A DNA stretch of 64,000 nucleotides from an uncultured Aquimarina sp. (GCA_947497175.1 CANMFM010000003.1:124001-188000), one strand, 5' to 3'; shown: positions 8,992 to 17,623, numbered from the stretch's first letter. Translations and numbers: made by a program. The notes: generated from the letters alone by a model not told the origin.

Positions 8992-9360
8992 CTAAACAAA
9001 GTAAGGTATATAAATAATCAATCCGATAATAATGGCAGTAATTGCAGCAATAAAAACTGCTCCGGCAGCCACATCCTTTATGAAACCGATTTTATCATGA
9101 AAGTCAGGATGTATGAAATCTGCAACTGCCTCTACAGTGGTATTAACCCCCTCAACACTCATCACCAAACCAATCGCAAAAATTTGCAACATCCATTCTG
9201 TTGTAGTTATTCGAAAATAGAAACCAAGTATTGTCATTATTACTGCAATTCCAGCCTGAACCTGTATACTAGGTTCAGTTTTTAACAGCAACAATGCTCC
9301 TTTTAAGGCATAACCGCAACCACGTAGTCTACCTACTATAAAATCAGAAATTTTACTCAT
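8992..9360 (-). CDS. dgkA: diacylglycerol kinase family protein (DgkA/UndK type)
   Basis: 122 residues, an integral membrane kinase of the small trimeric type. Visible are the amphipathic start FIVGRLRGCGYALKGALLLLKTEPSIQVQ, three membrane helices, and the catalytic block VMSVEGVNTTVEAVADFIHPDFHDKIGFIKDVAAGAVFIAA with the E-x-x-N-T-x-x-E and D-x-K/G-A-x-D/A-x-V-A-A-V elements. In Gram-positive relatives of this subfamily the substrate is undecaprenol rather than diacylglycerol; which one applies here is not decided by the sequence. It starts 6 bp after tpx and is probably cotranscribed with it. Confidence 0.88.
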   Translation of the reverse strand: MSKISDFIVGRLRGCGYALKGALLLLKTEPSIQVQAGIAVIMTILGFYFRITTTEWMLQIFAIGLVMSVEGVNTTVEAVADFIHPDFHDKIGFIKDVAAGAVFIAAITAIIIGLIIYIPYFV

Positions 9361-9366
9361 TATATC

Positions 9367-9867
9367 CTAAGACAGCATTTTTAAGGCGGCAGCATAATCT
9401 GGCTCCTGAACAATTTCGGGCACCTGCTCTGTGTAGGTTACAACTCCTTCTTCATCAAGTACCACAACTGCTCTGGCATGTAATCCTTTCATGGAACCAT
9501 CTATAATTTCTACTCCATAATCTTTACCGAATTTACCATCTCTAAAATCTGAGCTATTGATAACATCATCTAAGCCTTCTGCTCCACAAAATCGAGCTTG
9601 CGCAAAGGGTAAATCTCTCGAGATGCACACTACTTTAGTGTTTGATAAATTACTAGCTTCTTTATTAAAAGCTCTAACCGAAGCCGCACATATACCCGTA
9701 TCTACTGAAGGAAAAATATTCAAAATCACTTTTGAACCTTTATAATCAGACAGCTGAGACACTGATAAGTCTGTATTTACTAATTCAAAATTTGGAGCTT
9801 TTTGACCCACTACAGGCAAATTACCATTGGTATGTATTTCGTTTCCTTTTAACGTTATTGTAGCCAT
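9367..9867 (-). CDS. tpx: thiol peroxidase (Tpx, atypical 2-Cys peroxiredoxin)
   Basis: 166 residues, the standard Tpx length. The peroxidatic cysteine lies in SVDTGICAASVRAFN (family pattern P-S-x-D-T-x-x-C) and the resolving cysteine in DLPFAQARFCGAEG, the arrangement special to Tpx. It reduces hydroperoxides in the periplasm or cytosol with thioredoxin as donor. There is no signal peptide here. It is the first gene of the minus-strand run leading to dgkA and ftsK. A thioredoxin-like gene and a second peroxiredoxin lie just upstream, so this is a small redox neighbourhood. Confidence 0.93.
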   Translation of the reverse strand: MATITLKGNEIHTNGNLPVVGQKAPNFELVNTDLSVSQLSDYKGSKVILNIFPSVDTGICAASVRAFNKEASNLSNTKVVCISRDLPFAQARFCGAEGLDDVINSSDFRDGKFGKDYGVEIIDGSMKGLHARAVVVLDEEGVVTYTEQVPEIVQEPDYAAALKMLS

Positions 9868-9943
9868 AATAAATGAATGTTGTTTTGAGCCTTAAAATTA
9901 GTAAGATTAAATGGTAATTTTAAGAAAGTTTGTAGAAAATAAA

Positions 9944-9968
9944 AAAACCTTCCAGATTGGAAGGTTTT
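9944..9968 (-). terminator. intrinsic terminator after the DUF6952 gene
   Basis: Perfect 10-bp stem AAAACCTTCC / GGAAGGTTTT with a 5-nt loop. On the minus strand it is followed by a run of T. It lies 14 bp after the DUF6952 stop. Confidence 0.85.
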
Positions 9969-9981
9969 CAATTTTTCTTTT

Positions 9982-10239
9982 TCAAGTATCAATAGATCCT
10001 AAGACCCGTTGCATAAAATTATTTAATGCTTCTTTTTTTGGAGTTCCTTGTTTGATCATTTTGTCAACCTCGAGGGCTCCATACATGTTAGAAATCAATT
10101 CTCCGATAACATCCAGTTCTTCATCTTTGAGAGACGGAACCTCTGTTAATGCTTCTAAAGTTTCTATAGTTTCTACCAAAAAATCTTCATCATTTTCTTC
10201 GATAAAATTGGTAAGATGTTTAATTACTGGTAACTTCAT
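9982..10239 (-). CDS. DUF6952-type small protein
   Basis: 85 residues, acidic and predicted all-helical, with no signal or membrane segment. Short proteins beginning MKLPVIKHL are commonly found next to thioredoxin-like genes in flavobacteria, and I place it in DUF6952 from memory of that pattern. Its start overlaps the end of the thioredoxin-like gene by about 20 bp, so the two are translationally linked and likely serve one process. Nothing in the sequence (no Cys, no catalytic motif) tells what it does; an adaptor or partner of the thioredoxin is a guess. Confidence 0.75.
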   Translation of the reverse strand: MKLPVIKHLTNFIEENDEDFLVETIETLEALTEVPSLKDEELDVIGELISNMYGALEVDKMIKQGTPKKEALNNFMQRVLGSIDT

Positions 10240-10534
10240 CGACTAACTCTTTAAGAACATCAAATTTGTTGGTTTGCACCTGATTTACGAAAGCCCCGTC
10301 TTTAAACACGGCAAAAGTTGGAAGATTATCTACTGTTGCCATTTTTCTGGATTCCGGATATTTTTCGGCATCTACTATAATAAAAGCAGCGGCATCGTTT
10401 TCTGTAGCTAATTTTTTAAACTTTGGTTTCATAATTCTACAATTACCACACCATGAAGCCGAATATTGAACCACAACAGTACTATTATCTGTAACAAATT
10501 GTGAAAGATTATCTTCTGTTAATTCTTGAACCAT
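10220..10534 (-). CDS. thioredoxin family protein (CGNC active site)
   Basis: 104 residues from ATG 10532-10534. The active site SASWCGNCRIMKPKFKKLA carries CGNC instead of the usual CGPC, followed at the right distance by the cis-proline region VDNLPTFAVFKDG. It should be a cytosolic thiol-disulfide oxidoreductase; the altered dipeptide would change its redox potential. A nine-residue extension from TTG (10559-10561) is possible but would run into the terminator hairpin of the preceding gene, so I prefer the ATG. The downstream DUF6952 gene overlaps its 3' end. With tpx and a 2-Cys peroxiredoxin on either side it may be a peroxidase reductant. Confidence 0.9.
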   Translation of the reverse strand: MVQELTEDNLSQFVTDNSTVVVQYSASWCGNCRIMKPKFKKLATENDAAAFIIVDAEKYPESRKMATVDNLPTFAVFKDGAFVNQVQTNKFDVLKELVDEVTSN

Positions 10535-10560
10535 TTGAACTGATTTAAAGGTGAGAAGCA

Positions 10561-10593
10561 AAATTTCTTCAGAAGACTTTTCTGAAGAAATTT
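10561..10593 (-). terminator. hairpin terminator after the peroxiredoxin gene
   Basis: A perfect 14-bp inverted repeat (arms 10561-10574 and 10580-10593, core CTTCAGAA/TTCTGAAG) with loop GACTT, rich in A/T at both feet. It sits 13 bp after the peroxiredoxin stop and directly before the thioredoxin gene, so it separates the two units. Confidence 0.8.
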
Positions 10594-10606
10594 TACAATT
10601 AATATT

Positions 10607-11245
10607 TTAGTTAGATGCCAAGTAAGAAGCTACACCGTCTCTATTAGCATTCATTGCTTCTTTACCTTCTTCCCAATTCGCCGGGCATACTTCACCGTTC
10701 TTTTGAACATGAGTATAGGCATCAATTAATCTTAAAAATTCTGCAACATTTCTTCCCACTGGCATATGATTTACACCTTCATGAAAAACTGTGCCTTCTT
10801 CGTCGATTAAATACGTTGCTCTATAGGTTACGTTATCACCTTCTACAGTTACAACACCTGTTTCTTCATTGTATTTTTCATTGGTAATATCAAGAATTCC
10901 TAATGTACTTGCCAAATTACGATTAGAATCCGCTAAAATCGGATATGTAACCCCTTCGATTCCACCGTTATCTTTTGCAGTATTAAGCCATGCAAAATGT
11001 ACTTCAGGAGTATCACAAGATGCTCCTATAACAACAGTATTTCTGTCTTCAAACTCTTTCAATGCTTCCTGAAAAGCATGTAATTCTGTAGGACACACAA
11101 AAGTGAAATCTTTTGGGTACCAAAAAAGCAATATTTTTTTATTATTCTTTTGAGCCTCTTCTAAAACATTAAGTTTAAAAGTATCTCCCATATCATTCAT
11201 TGCATCAACGTTTAGATTTGGGAATTTTTTGCCTACAAATGTCAT
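10607..11245 (-). CDS. typical 2-Cys peroxiredoxin (AhpC/Prx1 type)
   Basis: 212 residues. The peroxidatic cysteine is in PKDFTFVCPTELHAFQ and the resolving cysteine in HVQKNGEVCPANWEEGKEAM, the F-V-C-P-T-E / E-V-C-P-A-x-W pair of the AhpC-Prx1 subfamily. It detoxifies hydrogen peroxide and organic hydroperoxides in the cytosol, forming inter-subunit disulfides in a decamer. No ahpF gene is near; the CGNC thioredoxin immediately downstream is a plausible reductant. A -7 box lies about 47 bp upstream of the start, and a strong hairpin follows the stop, so it is a single-gene unit. Confidence 0.93.
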   Translation of the reverse strand: MTFVGKKFPNLNVDAMNDMGDTFKLNVLEEAQKNNKKILLFWYPKDFTFVCPTELHAFQEALKEFEDRNTVVIGASCDTPEVHFAWLNTAKDNGGIEGVTYPILADSNRNLASTLGILDITNEKYNEETGVVTVEGDNVTYRATYLIDEEGTVFHEGVNHMPVGRNVAEFLRLIDAYTHVQKNGEVCPANWEEGKEAMNANRDGVASYLASN

Positions 11246-11291
11246 ATTAATTTCTTTTTAAAATTTAATTATTGATTAATTTTTTACGACA

Positions 11292-11299
11292 CAAATATA
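11292..11299 (-). promoter_or_regulatory. -7 box (TATATTTG) of the peroxiredoxin gene
   Basis: Exact TANNTTTG on the minus strand, 46 bases upstream of the ATG. No TTTG at the standard -33 spacing was found. Confidence 0.5.
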
Positions 11300-11479
11300 C
11301 ACCTCATTAAATTAAAAAAATGAGTGCTCAATTTTTATTATTTATATTGAAATAGTTTTTACTAATCATGAAGCTGTTTTCTAAATCAAAAACATTTTTT
11401 CTTACAAAAAACTGTATTCACCTACATGAAATACGGATAAATTACACTTTTATTACGGTGAATTGCACAATGTTAAATC

Positions 11480-11487
11480 TATTTTTG
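11480..11487 (+). promoter_or_regulatory. -7 box (TATTTTTG) of the hybrid histidine kinase
   Basis: Exact TANNTTTG match 24 bases upstream of the ATG at 11512. No TTTG 19-21 nt upstream. Confidence 0.5.
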
Positions 11488-11511
11488 TATTTTCGTCAAC
11501 TGACTTAAATC

Positions 11512-13761
11512 ATGAATTACAGAGAGTTGAAAAACTTTATTCAATATATAATCCTTTCAATCCTAATAGGTTTTACTCATACGGTACAATCTCAACCTTC
11601 GCTTATTTCTGATAGCATACAAAGTTATATTGAAAAAGCAGAAAAGCTCCAGGAGGCATATCAATATGAAAAATCTCTTGAAATCGCCAAAGCTGCTTTA
11701 CAAAATGCTCAATACAACAATGATGACAAAAGCCTTGGGTACATCTATAATATTATCGCCAAAAATTACGAAATCAACGAAGAAGATAACAAAGCAAGAA
11801 GCAATTACAGGCGAGCTCTTGTTTATGCACAAAGTTCGAACAGTAAAGTACTGGAAACTGATCTCTACAATAATTTGGCGCGCGTATACACTAAGCGTAA
11901 TCTGACCAGAGTAAAGGGAGTCACCTATTATAAAAAATCATACGAGTTTGCAACTAAATTAAGTGATACCGCCAGGATGATAAGACCCTTATTAAACCTT
12001 GGTGAATATTATATATCCAGAAATGACTATGATAGTGCCTATGAAAACCTTGCACCTGCCATAGAGTTAATTCATGAAAACTCTTCAAATCTGGTAAAGA
12101 CAAAACTGAATGGTCTGTTGGGTAAATATTTTTTAAACACAAAAGAATATATAAAATCTGAAGAATATATTGATTTGGCAATAGCTTATGCTTTAGGCGA
12201 AACAAAAAATAAAAATAATAATGATGAATTAATTTCGACATATTTTGAAGAATTAGCCTCTGCATATGAAACCAAATCTCAGCTTTACCACAAACAGGAA
12301 GATTTTCAAAAAGCGTATGATTATCAAAAAAAACAATTTCAAAATATATTAAAAGCCAAAGAATTCAAAAAATTAATAGATCTTCAAAGGGTTAATATTA
12401 AATATGAAGTCGACCAATATGAAGAAAAAATTAAAAAAGCGGAAACTGAAAAGAAAGAAAGTGAAAGTGAAGTACTAAAATGGAGAATCAGTATTATTCT
12501 TGGTATAATTGTAATTTTAATCTCCTTAGCCTTTTTGATTAGCTCCTACAGAAATAACATTCACAAAAAAAGGCTAAACAATGTGCTCATCGAGAAAAAC
12601 AAAGAGTTAGTAGGCGCAAAAGAAACAGCAGAACAAGTATCTACCCTAAAATCTCAATTTATATCGACTGTTAGTCATGAGCTTAGAACCCCTCTTTATG
12701 GAGTTATAGGACTTACCTCGTTATTGATGGAAAACCCTGACAAAAGGAAGAAAGAAGAATACCTGGAATCATTAAAATTTTCTGGCGATTACCTTTTGGC
12801 TCTGATCAATGATGTATTACAGCTTAGTAAGATAGAAACCAATGAAGTGAAATTGGAAAAAGTATCTTTTGACATAAGATCACTAATAGAAGGTATTGTA
12901 AACTCATTACACACAAAGCAAAAAAGCAATAATAATACGGTACACATAGATATTGACAAAAAAATAAACACGACATTACTGGGCGACTCGGTAAGATTAT
13001 CGCAAATATTAATTAATCTGATCGGTAATGCTCTCAAATTCACAAAAGATGGTAACATCTGGATTACCGTAAAGTGTATGGATAGTAAATCCGGCAGCTA
13101 CTTATTACGCTTTATCGTTAGAGATGATGGTATTGGGATTCCTAAAAATAAACAGCAAACTATTTTTGACAATTTTGCCCAGGTAAAAAATGAAAATCAA
13201 GAATATGAAGGAACCGGACTAGGCCTAGCCATTGTAAAAAAATTGATTCAACTGCATAATAGTGAAATTAACATCACTAGTAAAGAAGGTGAAGGATCCG
13301 AATTTTATTTCGATCTATTCTACGAAAAAGCCGTAAAAGAAGAAGAAATTTCACTAAAAACAGGTGAGAACTTGAGTATTGGTACGAGCAATTTTAATGT
13401 ACTTATTGTTGATGACAATAAAATAAACCAAATCGTTACCCAGAATATCTTAAAAAAGAATGGATATACCTGCAACATTGCAAGTAATGGTATGAAAGCT
13501 ATTGATATGTTAAAAGAGGAGAAATTTGATCTTGTATTAATGGATATTAATATGCCAGAAATGAATGGTCTTGAAGCCACTAAGGTTATCCGTACATTTA
13601 ACACACATACTCCAATTATTGCATTAACAGCTGTCGAAGAAGGAGAGATTAGAAATCAAGCTATCTCTGTGGGTATGAATGATGTAATCATTAAACCCTA
13701 TGACACACAACAATTCTTTCAGACCATTATGAGAAATATCTCTAAAATGAAAATGGTATAA
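11512..13761 (+). CDS. TPR-containing hybrid sensor histidine kinase/response regulator
   Basis: 749 residues. A signal peptide/anchor (to about residue 28) is followed by tetratricopeptide repeats (about 30-290) in the periplasm, a coiled coil, one membrane helix (about 323-345, WRISIILGIIVILISLAFLI), a HisKA domain with FISTVSHELRTPLYG (phospho-acceptor about H389), a HATPase_c domain with N box LINLIGNALKF and G boxes DDGIGIP and GTGLGLAI, and a C-terminal receiver with DDNKIN and LVLMDINMPEMNG (about D678). No DNA-binding output domain is attached, so the signal must pass to another protein. Its promoter region has a TANNTTTG box. The ligand of the TPR sensor is unknown. Confidence 0.92.
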   Translation: MNYRELKNFIQYIILSILIGFTHTVQSQPSLISDSIQSYIEKAEKLQEAYQYEKSLEIAKAALQNAQYNNDDKSLGYIYNIIAKNYEINEEDNKARSNYRRALVYAQSSNSKVLETDLYNNLARVYTKRNLTRVKGVTYYKKSYEFATKLSDTARMIRPLLNLGEYYISRNDYDSAYENLAPAIELIHENSSNLVKTKLNGLLGKYFLNTKEYIKSEEYIDLAIAYALGETKNKNNNDELISTYFEELASAYETKSQLYHKQEDFQKAYDYQKKQFQNILKAKEFKKLIDLQRVNIKYEVDQYEEKIKKAETEKKESESEVLKWRISIILGIIVILISLAFLISSYRNNIHKKRLNNVLIEKNKELVGAKETAEQVSTLKSQFISTVSHELRTPLYGVIGLTSLLMENPDKRKKEEYLESLKFSGDYLLALINDVLQLSKIETNEVKLEKVSFDIRSLIEGIVNSLHTKQKSNNNTVHIDIDKKINTTLLGDSVRLSQILINLIGNALKFTKDGNIWITVKCMDSKSGSYLLRFIVRDDGIGIPKNKQQTIFDNFAQVKNENQEYEGTGLGLAIVKKLIQLHNSEINITSKEGEGSEFYFDLFYEKAVKEEEISLKTGENLSIGTSNFNVLIVDDNKINQIVTQNILKKNGYTCNIASNGMKAIDMLKEEKFDLVLMDINMPEMNGLEATKVIRTFNTHTPIIALTAVEEGEIRNQAISVGMNDVIIKPYDTQQFFQTIMRNISKMKMV

Positions 13762-13882
13762 TTTTTTGAGAAAATTTCGTAGAATTTAATCGTAGTTAAC
13801 ATTTTTATCTGTTAATTCTTATATCATTTCTTTTGAATACCTTAATTTAGAGGTTTAAATCTTCAGATTATCATTTTAAATT

Positions 13883-15052
13883 ATGGAATCAAAAAAAATG
13901 GGTTTTAATACCGTCTGCACTCACTTTGGCGAAATCATGGACAAACAATTTCAAGGTGCTGTTTCACCAATATACCTCTCAACTTCTTATGCATTTGAAG
14001 ATGTTGATGTAAAAAGATATCCTAGATATTTTAACACTCCAAATCAAGAAGCCTTATCCAAGAAAATTGCAAAGCTAGAAAAAGGAGAGTCTTCTTTAAT
14101 ATTCGGTAGCGGAATGGCGGCAATAAGCACTACGCTATTCGCTTTTTTACAAAAAGGTGATCACATTGTCTTACAAAGAACATTATACGGTGGCACAGCC
14201 AATTTAGTTAATGAAGAATTCTCAAAACATGGTATCGAATTTTCTTACGTGGATACACAGGGCATCGATGGTTTTGAAGAAAAAATACAACCCAACACAA
14301 AAGTTATTTACATTGAGACTCCATCCAATCCCTTGTTAACTATAACAGATATAGAAGCAATAGGAAAATTAGGCAAGAAAAAAGACATCCTTACAATGAT
14401 AGATAATACTTTTGCCTCTCCAGTAAACCAAAACCCGATACCATTGGGCATCGATATAGTGTTACACTCTGCAACGAAGTATCTCGGAGGACATAGTGAT
14501 ATCTTGGCCGGAGCAGTAGTTTCTTCTGAAAAAAATATAGAGCGTATTTTTCAGGTAGCCAAAAATTTTGGAGGTAGCTTAAGCGACTTTACCGTATGGA
14601 TGTTAGAAAGAAGCATTAAAACCTTGGGGATTCGAGTTAAACAGCAAAATAAGAACGCATTTAAACTAGCTAAATGGCTTGCAAAAAACGATGACATTTC
14701 TGCTGTGTACTATCCTGGGCTAACATCTCATCCAGACCACGAAATTGCAAAAAAACAAATGAAAGGATTTGGCGGAATGTTATCTTTCGAATTAAAAGAA
14801 GGGTTAAGTTCAAGTTCTTTTCAAAAAGAATTAAAACTCATCAAGAGTTCGATGAGTTTGGCAGGAGTTGAAAGTACGATTCTCTCCCCCACTTTAACTT
14901 CACATGCGTTATTAACCGATGAAGAAAGACATGCACAGGGCATCAAAAATGGTTTATTGCGATTTAGTGTTGGTATCGAAGAAAAAGAAGATTTAATAGA
15001 AGATATCCAACAAGCCCTTATTAAAATAAAAGTCCCAGAATTAGAACACTAA
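13883..15052 (+). CDS. trans-sulfuration (Cys/Met metabolism) PLP-dependent enzyme
   Basis: 389 residues of the cystathionine gamma-synthase/gamma-lyase/methionine gamma-lyase family. Signs are the start GFNTVCTHFGE, the cofactor tyrosine/arginine region RYPRYFNTPNQEALSKKIAKLE, SGMAAISTTLFAFL, ETPSNPLLTITDIEAI, and the Schiff-base block HSATKYLGGHSDILAGAVV (about K199). The C-terminal SMSLAGVESTILSPTLTSHALL contains the substrate-carboxylate serine/threonine set. Whether it makes or breaks cystathionine, or releases methanethiol from methionine, cannot be settled by eye. It is followed after 3 bp by bshB1, so the two are translationally coupled; a cysteine-supply role feeding bacillithiol synthesis is an attractive inference. 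Confidence 0.85.
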   Translation: MESKKMGFNTVCTHFGEIMDKQFQGAVSPIYLSTSYAFEDVDVKRYPRYFNTPNQEALSKKIAKLEKGESSLIFGSGMAAISTTLFAFLQKGDHIVLQRTLYGGTANLVNEEFSKHGIEFSYVDTQGIDGFEEKIQPNTKVIYIETPSNPLLTITDIEAIGKLGKKKDILTMIDNTFASPVNQNPIPLGIDIVLHSATKYLGGHSDILAGAVVSSEKNIERIFQVAKNFGGSLSDFTVWMLERSIKTLGIRVKQQNKNAFKLAKWLAKNDDISAVYYPGLTSHPDHEIAKKQMKGFGGMLSFELKEGLSSSSFQKELKLIKSSMSLAGVESTILSPTLTSHALLTDEERHAQGIKNGLLRFSVGIEEKEDLIEDIQQALIKIKVPELEH

Positions 15053-15055
15053 ACT

Positions 15056-15772
15056 ATGAAGTTAGACATCCTTGCCATAGGAGCGCATCCTGATGATGTA
15101 GAATTAAGTTGCTCAGGTACTATTGCAAAAGAAATTGATCAAGGAAAAAAGGTTGGAATACTAGATCTTACTCGAGGCGAATTAGGGACCAGAGGCACCC
15201 CAGAAATTAGAGACCAGGAAGCGAAAAGAGCTGCACAAATTTTAGGTGTATCTACAAGAGAAAATCTTGAATTTAGAGATGGTTTTTTTATAAATGATGA
15301 AAATCATCAACTAAAAATAATTACAATACTACGAAAATACCAACCTGAAGTAGTATTATGCAATGCAATAGATGACCGACACATTGACCATGGTAAAGGA
15401 AGCAAACTGGTGAGTGATTCATGTTTTTTATCGGGATTGAGAAAAATTGAAACTACCTTTAATGGAGTATTACAAGAAGCATGGAGACCAAAACATGTAT
15501 ATCATTACATCCAATGGAAAAATATTGAACCAGATTTTGTAGTAGATATCAGCAATTACATTGATAAAAAAATCGAAAGCGTTGAAGCATACGAATCACA
15601 ATTCTATGACGCCAATAGTAAAGAGCCTTCTACTCCCATCTCTAGCAAGAACTTTTTGGACAGCATTAAATACCGCGCTGCAGATTTGGGTAGAATTGTC
15701 AATGTAAAATATGCAGAAGGTTTCACTGTAGAGCGCTATGTAGCAGTCGATTCCATTTTTGATTTAATTTAA
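15056..15772 (+). CDS. bshB1: bacillithiol biosynthesis deacetylase BshB1
   Basis: 238 residues of the LmbE/PIG-L zinc deacetylase family. The metal site is visible as AIGAHPDDVELSCSGT (H-P-D-D) with the third ligand in DDRHIDHGKGSKLV, and LTRGELGTRGTPEIRDQEA is the BshB1-type substrate loop. BshB1 removes the acetyl group from GlcNAc-malate before cysteine is added to make bacillithiol, the main low-molecular-weight thiol of many Bacteroidota and Firmicutes. It directly follows the trans-sulfuration gene (3 bp). bshA and bshC are not in the window. Confidence 0.9.
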   Translation: MKLDILAIGAHPDDVELSCSGTIAKEIDQGKKVGILDLTRGELGTRGTPEIRDQEAKRAAQILGVSTRENLEFRDGFFINDENHQLKIITILRKYQPEVVLCNAIDDRHIDHGKGSKLVSDSCFLSGLRKIETTFNGVLQEAWRPKHVYHYIQWKNIEPDFVVDISNYIDKKIESVEAYESQFYDANSKEPSTPISSKNFLDSIKYRAADLGRIVNVKYAEGFTVERYVAVDSIFDLI

Positions 15773-15784
15773 TGTAAAAAAATG

Positions 15785-15815
15785 TTTGTAGAAATGAAGA
15801 AATACTTTATTTTTG
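15785..15815 (+). promoter_or_regulatory. full Bacteroidota promoter of tRNA-His (TTTG-N19-TATTTTTG)
   Basis: A TTTG at 15785-15788, exactly 19 nt, then TATTTTTG at 15808-15815. Both elements match consensus. It is the best complete promoter in the window and a reference for judging the others. Confidence 0.8.
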
Positions 15816-15832
15816 CAGCCTAAATTTAAATG

Positions 15833-15906
15833 GTGGTTGTAGCTCAGTTGGTTAGAGCGCCTGATTGTGGTTCAGGAGGTCGTCGGTTCGAGACCGATCT
15901 TCCACC
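15833..15906 (+). tRNA. tRNA-His (anticodon GTG)
   Basis: Cloverleaf read by eye: D-arm AGCTCAGTTGGTTAGAGC, anticodon stem CCTGA/TCAGG with loop TTGTGGT (anticodon GTG at 15867-15869), T-loop TTCGAGA. The acceptor pairs GTGG with CCAC and has two T-T mismatches near its base. A G at 15832 precedes position 1 and can pair with C73, the extra G(-1) that marks tRNA-His. CCA is not encoded. Confidence 0.93.
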
Positions 15907-15914
15907 CAAAAGAC

Positions 15915-15945
15915 AAAGCTTCTCAGAAATGAGGAGCTTTTTTTG
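15915..15945 (+). terminator. intrinsic terminator after tRNA-His
   Basis: An 11-bp stem AAAGCTTCTCA / TGAGGAGCTTT (one G-T pair) with a GAAA tetraloop, followed by a run of T. Confidence 0.85.
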
Positions 15946-16010
15946 TTTATATCGCTGACAATACGTGATATGTATATCTTCAACTCTACACTTTTACAGC
16001 TTACAACCAA

Positions 16011-16035
16011 AAAAGCTCCATACTCTGGAGCTTTT
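16011..16035 (-). terminator. terminator of the M28 peptidase gene
   Basis: Perfect 10-bp stem AAAAGCTCCA / TGGAGCTTTT, loop TACTC, 30 bp beyond the peptidase stop on the minus strand. The A/T foot gives a short U run in the transcript. Confidence 0.65.
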
Positions 16036-16064
16036 GATATTCTAAAAGAATTTAATTTTAGAGA

Positions 16065-17126
16065 TTATTCGCCTTCTTTGTCTATTTTATCTACAATCAC
16101 CTTCTTATCTCTATTAGCCACTTCCCAGGCCGTGTAAAACACTAATTGAGCCCGTTTAGCCATTAAATCGTATTCGATCTTATCTGGTGTGTCAGTGGTT
16201 TTGTGATAATCCATATGTACCCCATTAAAATAGAAGATAATCGGTATATTATGCTTAGCAAAATTATAATGATCGCTTCTAAAATAAAATCGGTTAGGAT
16301 CATTCTTTGCATTATAGGTGTAATCAAGGTCTAATTTGGTATACTTCGCATTAACTTCTTCGCTTATATTGTGCAGTTCAGTACTTAACCGATCACTTCC
16401 TATCAAATACACATAATTATTTTTATCTTCACTTTCATGTGCTTGGTCAATTCTTCCGATCATATCAATATTTAGATCTGTTACAGTATTTTCTAATGGG
16501 AAAATTGGATTTTCTGTATAATATCGAGAACCATACAGTCCTTTTTCTTCGCCGGTAACATGTAAAAAAAGAATAGATCTTTTTGGCCCCATACCCTCAT
16601 TTTTAGCTTTTTTAAAAGCTTCGGCTATTTCGAGTAAACTAACGGTTCCAGACCCATCATCATCTGCACCATTATACACATTACCATTTGCATCTACACC
16701 TACGTGATCATAATGCGCAGAAAGCACTACAATTTCATCAGGTTTTTCGGTTCCTTTTATATATGCCAAAACATTTTCAGAAGCATTAATCCCACCTCTG
16801 AAATAACTTTTAGGTATTTCCTGATAATAATCATCTCCTCCCATAGGTGAAGGTATTTTCATTTTTTTATACTGTTCTTTCAGGTATTCTGCCGCCTTTT
16901 TTTGTCCAGGCTCTCCAGTATCCCGCCCCTCAAATTCATCACTTGCAAAAATATAAAGATGCTCCTTTAGCTCATTAGCAGTGATGCTTTGGGCATATGA
17001 GACAATAGGTGTTTTATCACTTTTTTCTGTCTTTGGATCTAACTTAGGATTATTTTCAGAAGAGTTTTGAGAAGTTCCACAACAACTTACGATAAAAGCT
17101 CCAATGATTATTAATGTACTTTTCAT
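16065..17126 (-). CDS. M28-family metallopeptidase, lipoprotein
   Basis: 353 residues. The start MKSTLIIIGAFIVSCCGTSQ is a lipoprotein signal with the lipobox cysteine near residue 15-16, so the enzyme is anchored to a membrane on the periplasmic or outer face. The di-zinc ligands of clan MH are all there: SAHYDHVG (His), YNGADDDGSGTVSLLE (bridging Asp), HVTGEEKGLYGS (catalytic and ligand Glu), DLNIDMIGR (Asp) and HMDYHKTTD (His). Such enzymes are aminopeptidases or carboxypeptidases that trim peptides for uptake. It is a single-gene unit, converging on tRNA-His, with a terminator between. Confidence 0.9.
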   Translation of the reverse strand: MKSTLIIIGAFIVSCCGTSQNSSENNPKLDPKTEKSDKTPIVSYAQSITANELKEHLYIFASDEFEGRDTGEPGQKKAAEYLKEQYKKMKIPSPMGGDDYYQEIPKSYFRGGINASENVLAYIKGTEKPDEIVVLSAHYDHVGVDANGNVYNGADDDGSGTVSLLEIAEAFKKAKNEGMGPKRSILFLHVTGEEKGLYGSRYYTENPIFPLENTVTDLNIDMIGRIDQAHESEDKNNYVYLIGSDRLSTELHNISEEVNAKYTKLDLDYTYNAKNDPNRFYFRSDHYNFAKHNIPIIFYFNGVHMDYHKTTDTPDKIEYDLMAKRAQLVFYTAWEVANRDKKVIVDKIDKEGE

Positions 17127-17252
17127 TTAATTATTTAATTAAGAGCACACAAGATACTCATTTCATCCAATATTTTTTAAAGAATATTTCAACCCACATA
17201 AATTACCTTAAAATTATTTTAAAAATATTCTTTTTAGAATTAAAAAAGGTTT

Positions 17253-17260
17253 TATATTTG
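17253..17260 (+). promoter_or_regulatory. -7 box (TATATTTG) of tRNA-Ser
   Basis: Exact TANNTTTG match 40 bases upstream of the tRNA. The -33 region has a T run (17231-17235) but no TTTG. Confidence 0.6.
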
Positions 17261-17300
17261 CACCCGCATTCAGGGAATAAACCTGATTCGACATAACACT

Positions 17301-17385
17301 GGAGAAATGGCAGAGTGGTCGAATGCGGCAGTCTTGAAAACTGTTGAGGGTCACACCTCCGGGGGTTCGAATCCCTCTTTCTCCG
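17301..17385 (+). tRNA. tRNA-Ser (anticodon TGA)
   Basis: An 85-nt class II tRNA: acceptor GGAGAAA/TTTCTCC, D-arm GGCAGAGTGGTCGAATGC, anticodon stem GCAGT/ACTGT with loop CTTGAAA (anticodon TGA), a long variable arm, and T-loop TTCGAAT. CCA is not encoded. An integrase remnant begins about 240 bp downstream, so this tRNA may have been the attachment site of a past element. Confidence 0.95.
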
Positions 17386-17623
17386 CAGATAATCAATTAG
17401 ATTCGCCTAAAATCCCGTAAACATGGTGTTTACGGGATTTTTAAATTTTCCTTATTATTATTTAATATCATATAAAATCAAATAAAAAGTACGGGATTCG
17501 GTGCGTATTTTTTTCATTATAAAACCGCACCGAATTAACTATAAAACATTGATATTGTTGGTTTTATAAAAAATTATATTACTGAAATTTTATATCTTTA
17601 GATCGCAAAATAAATACACACCG

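Noticed and set aside
15865-16137. 90-codon plus-strand ORF starting inside tRNA-His
   Set aside because: Overlaps the tRNA, its terminator and the end of the M28 gene; no protein-like features.
17214-17396. 60-codon minus-strand ORF across tRNA-Ser
   Set aside because: It is the antisense reading of the tRNA (GERGIRTPGG), a well-known false call.
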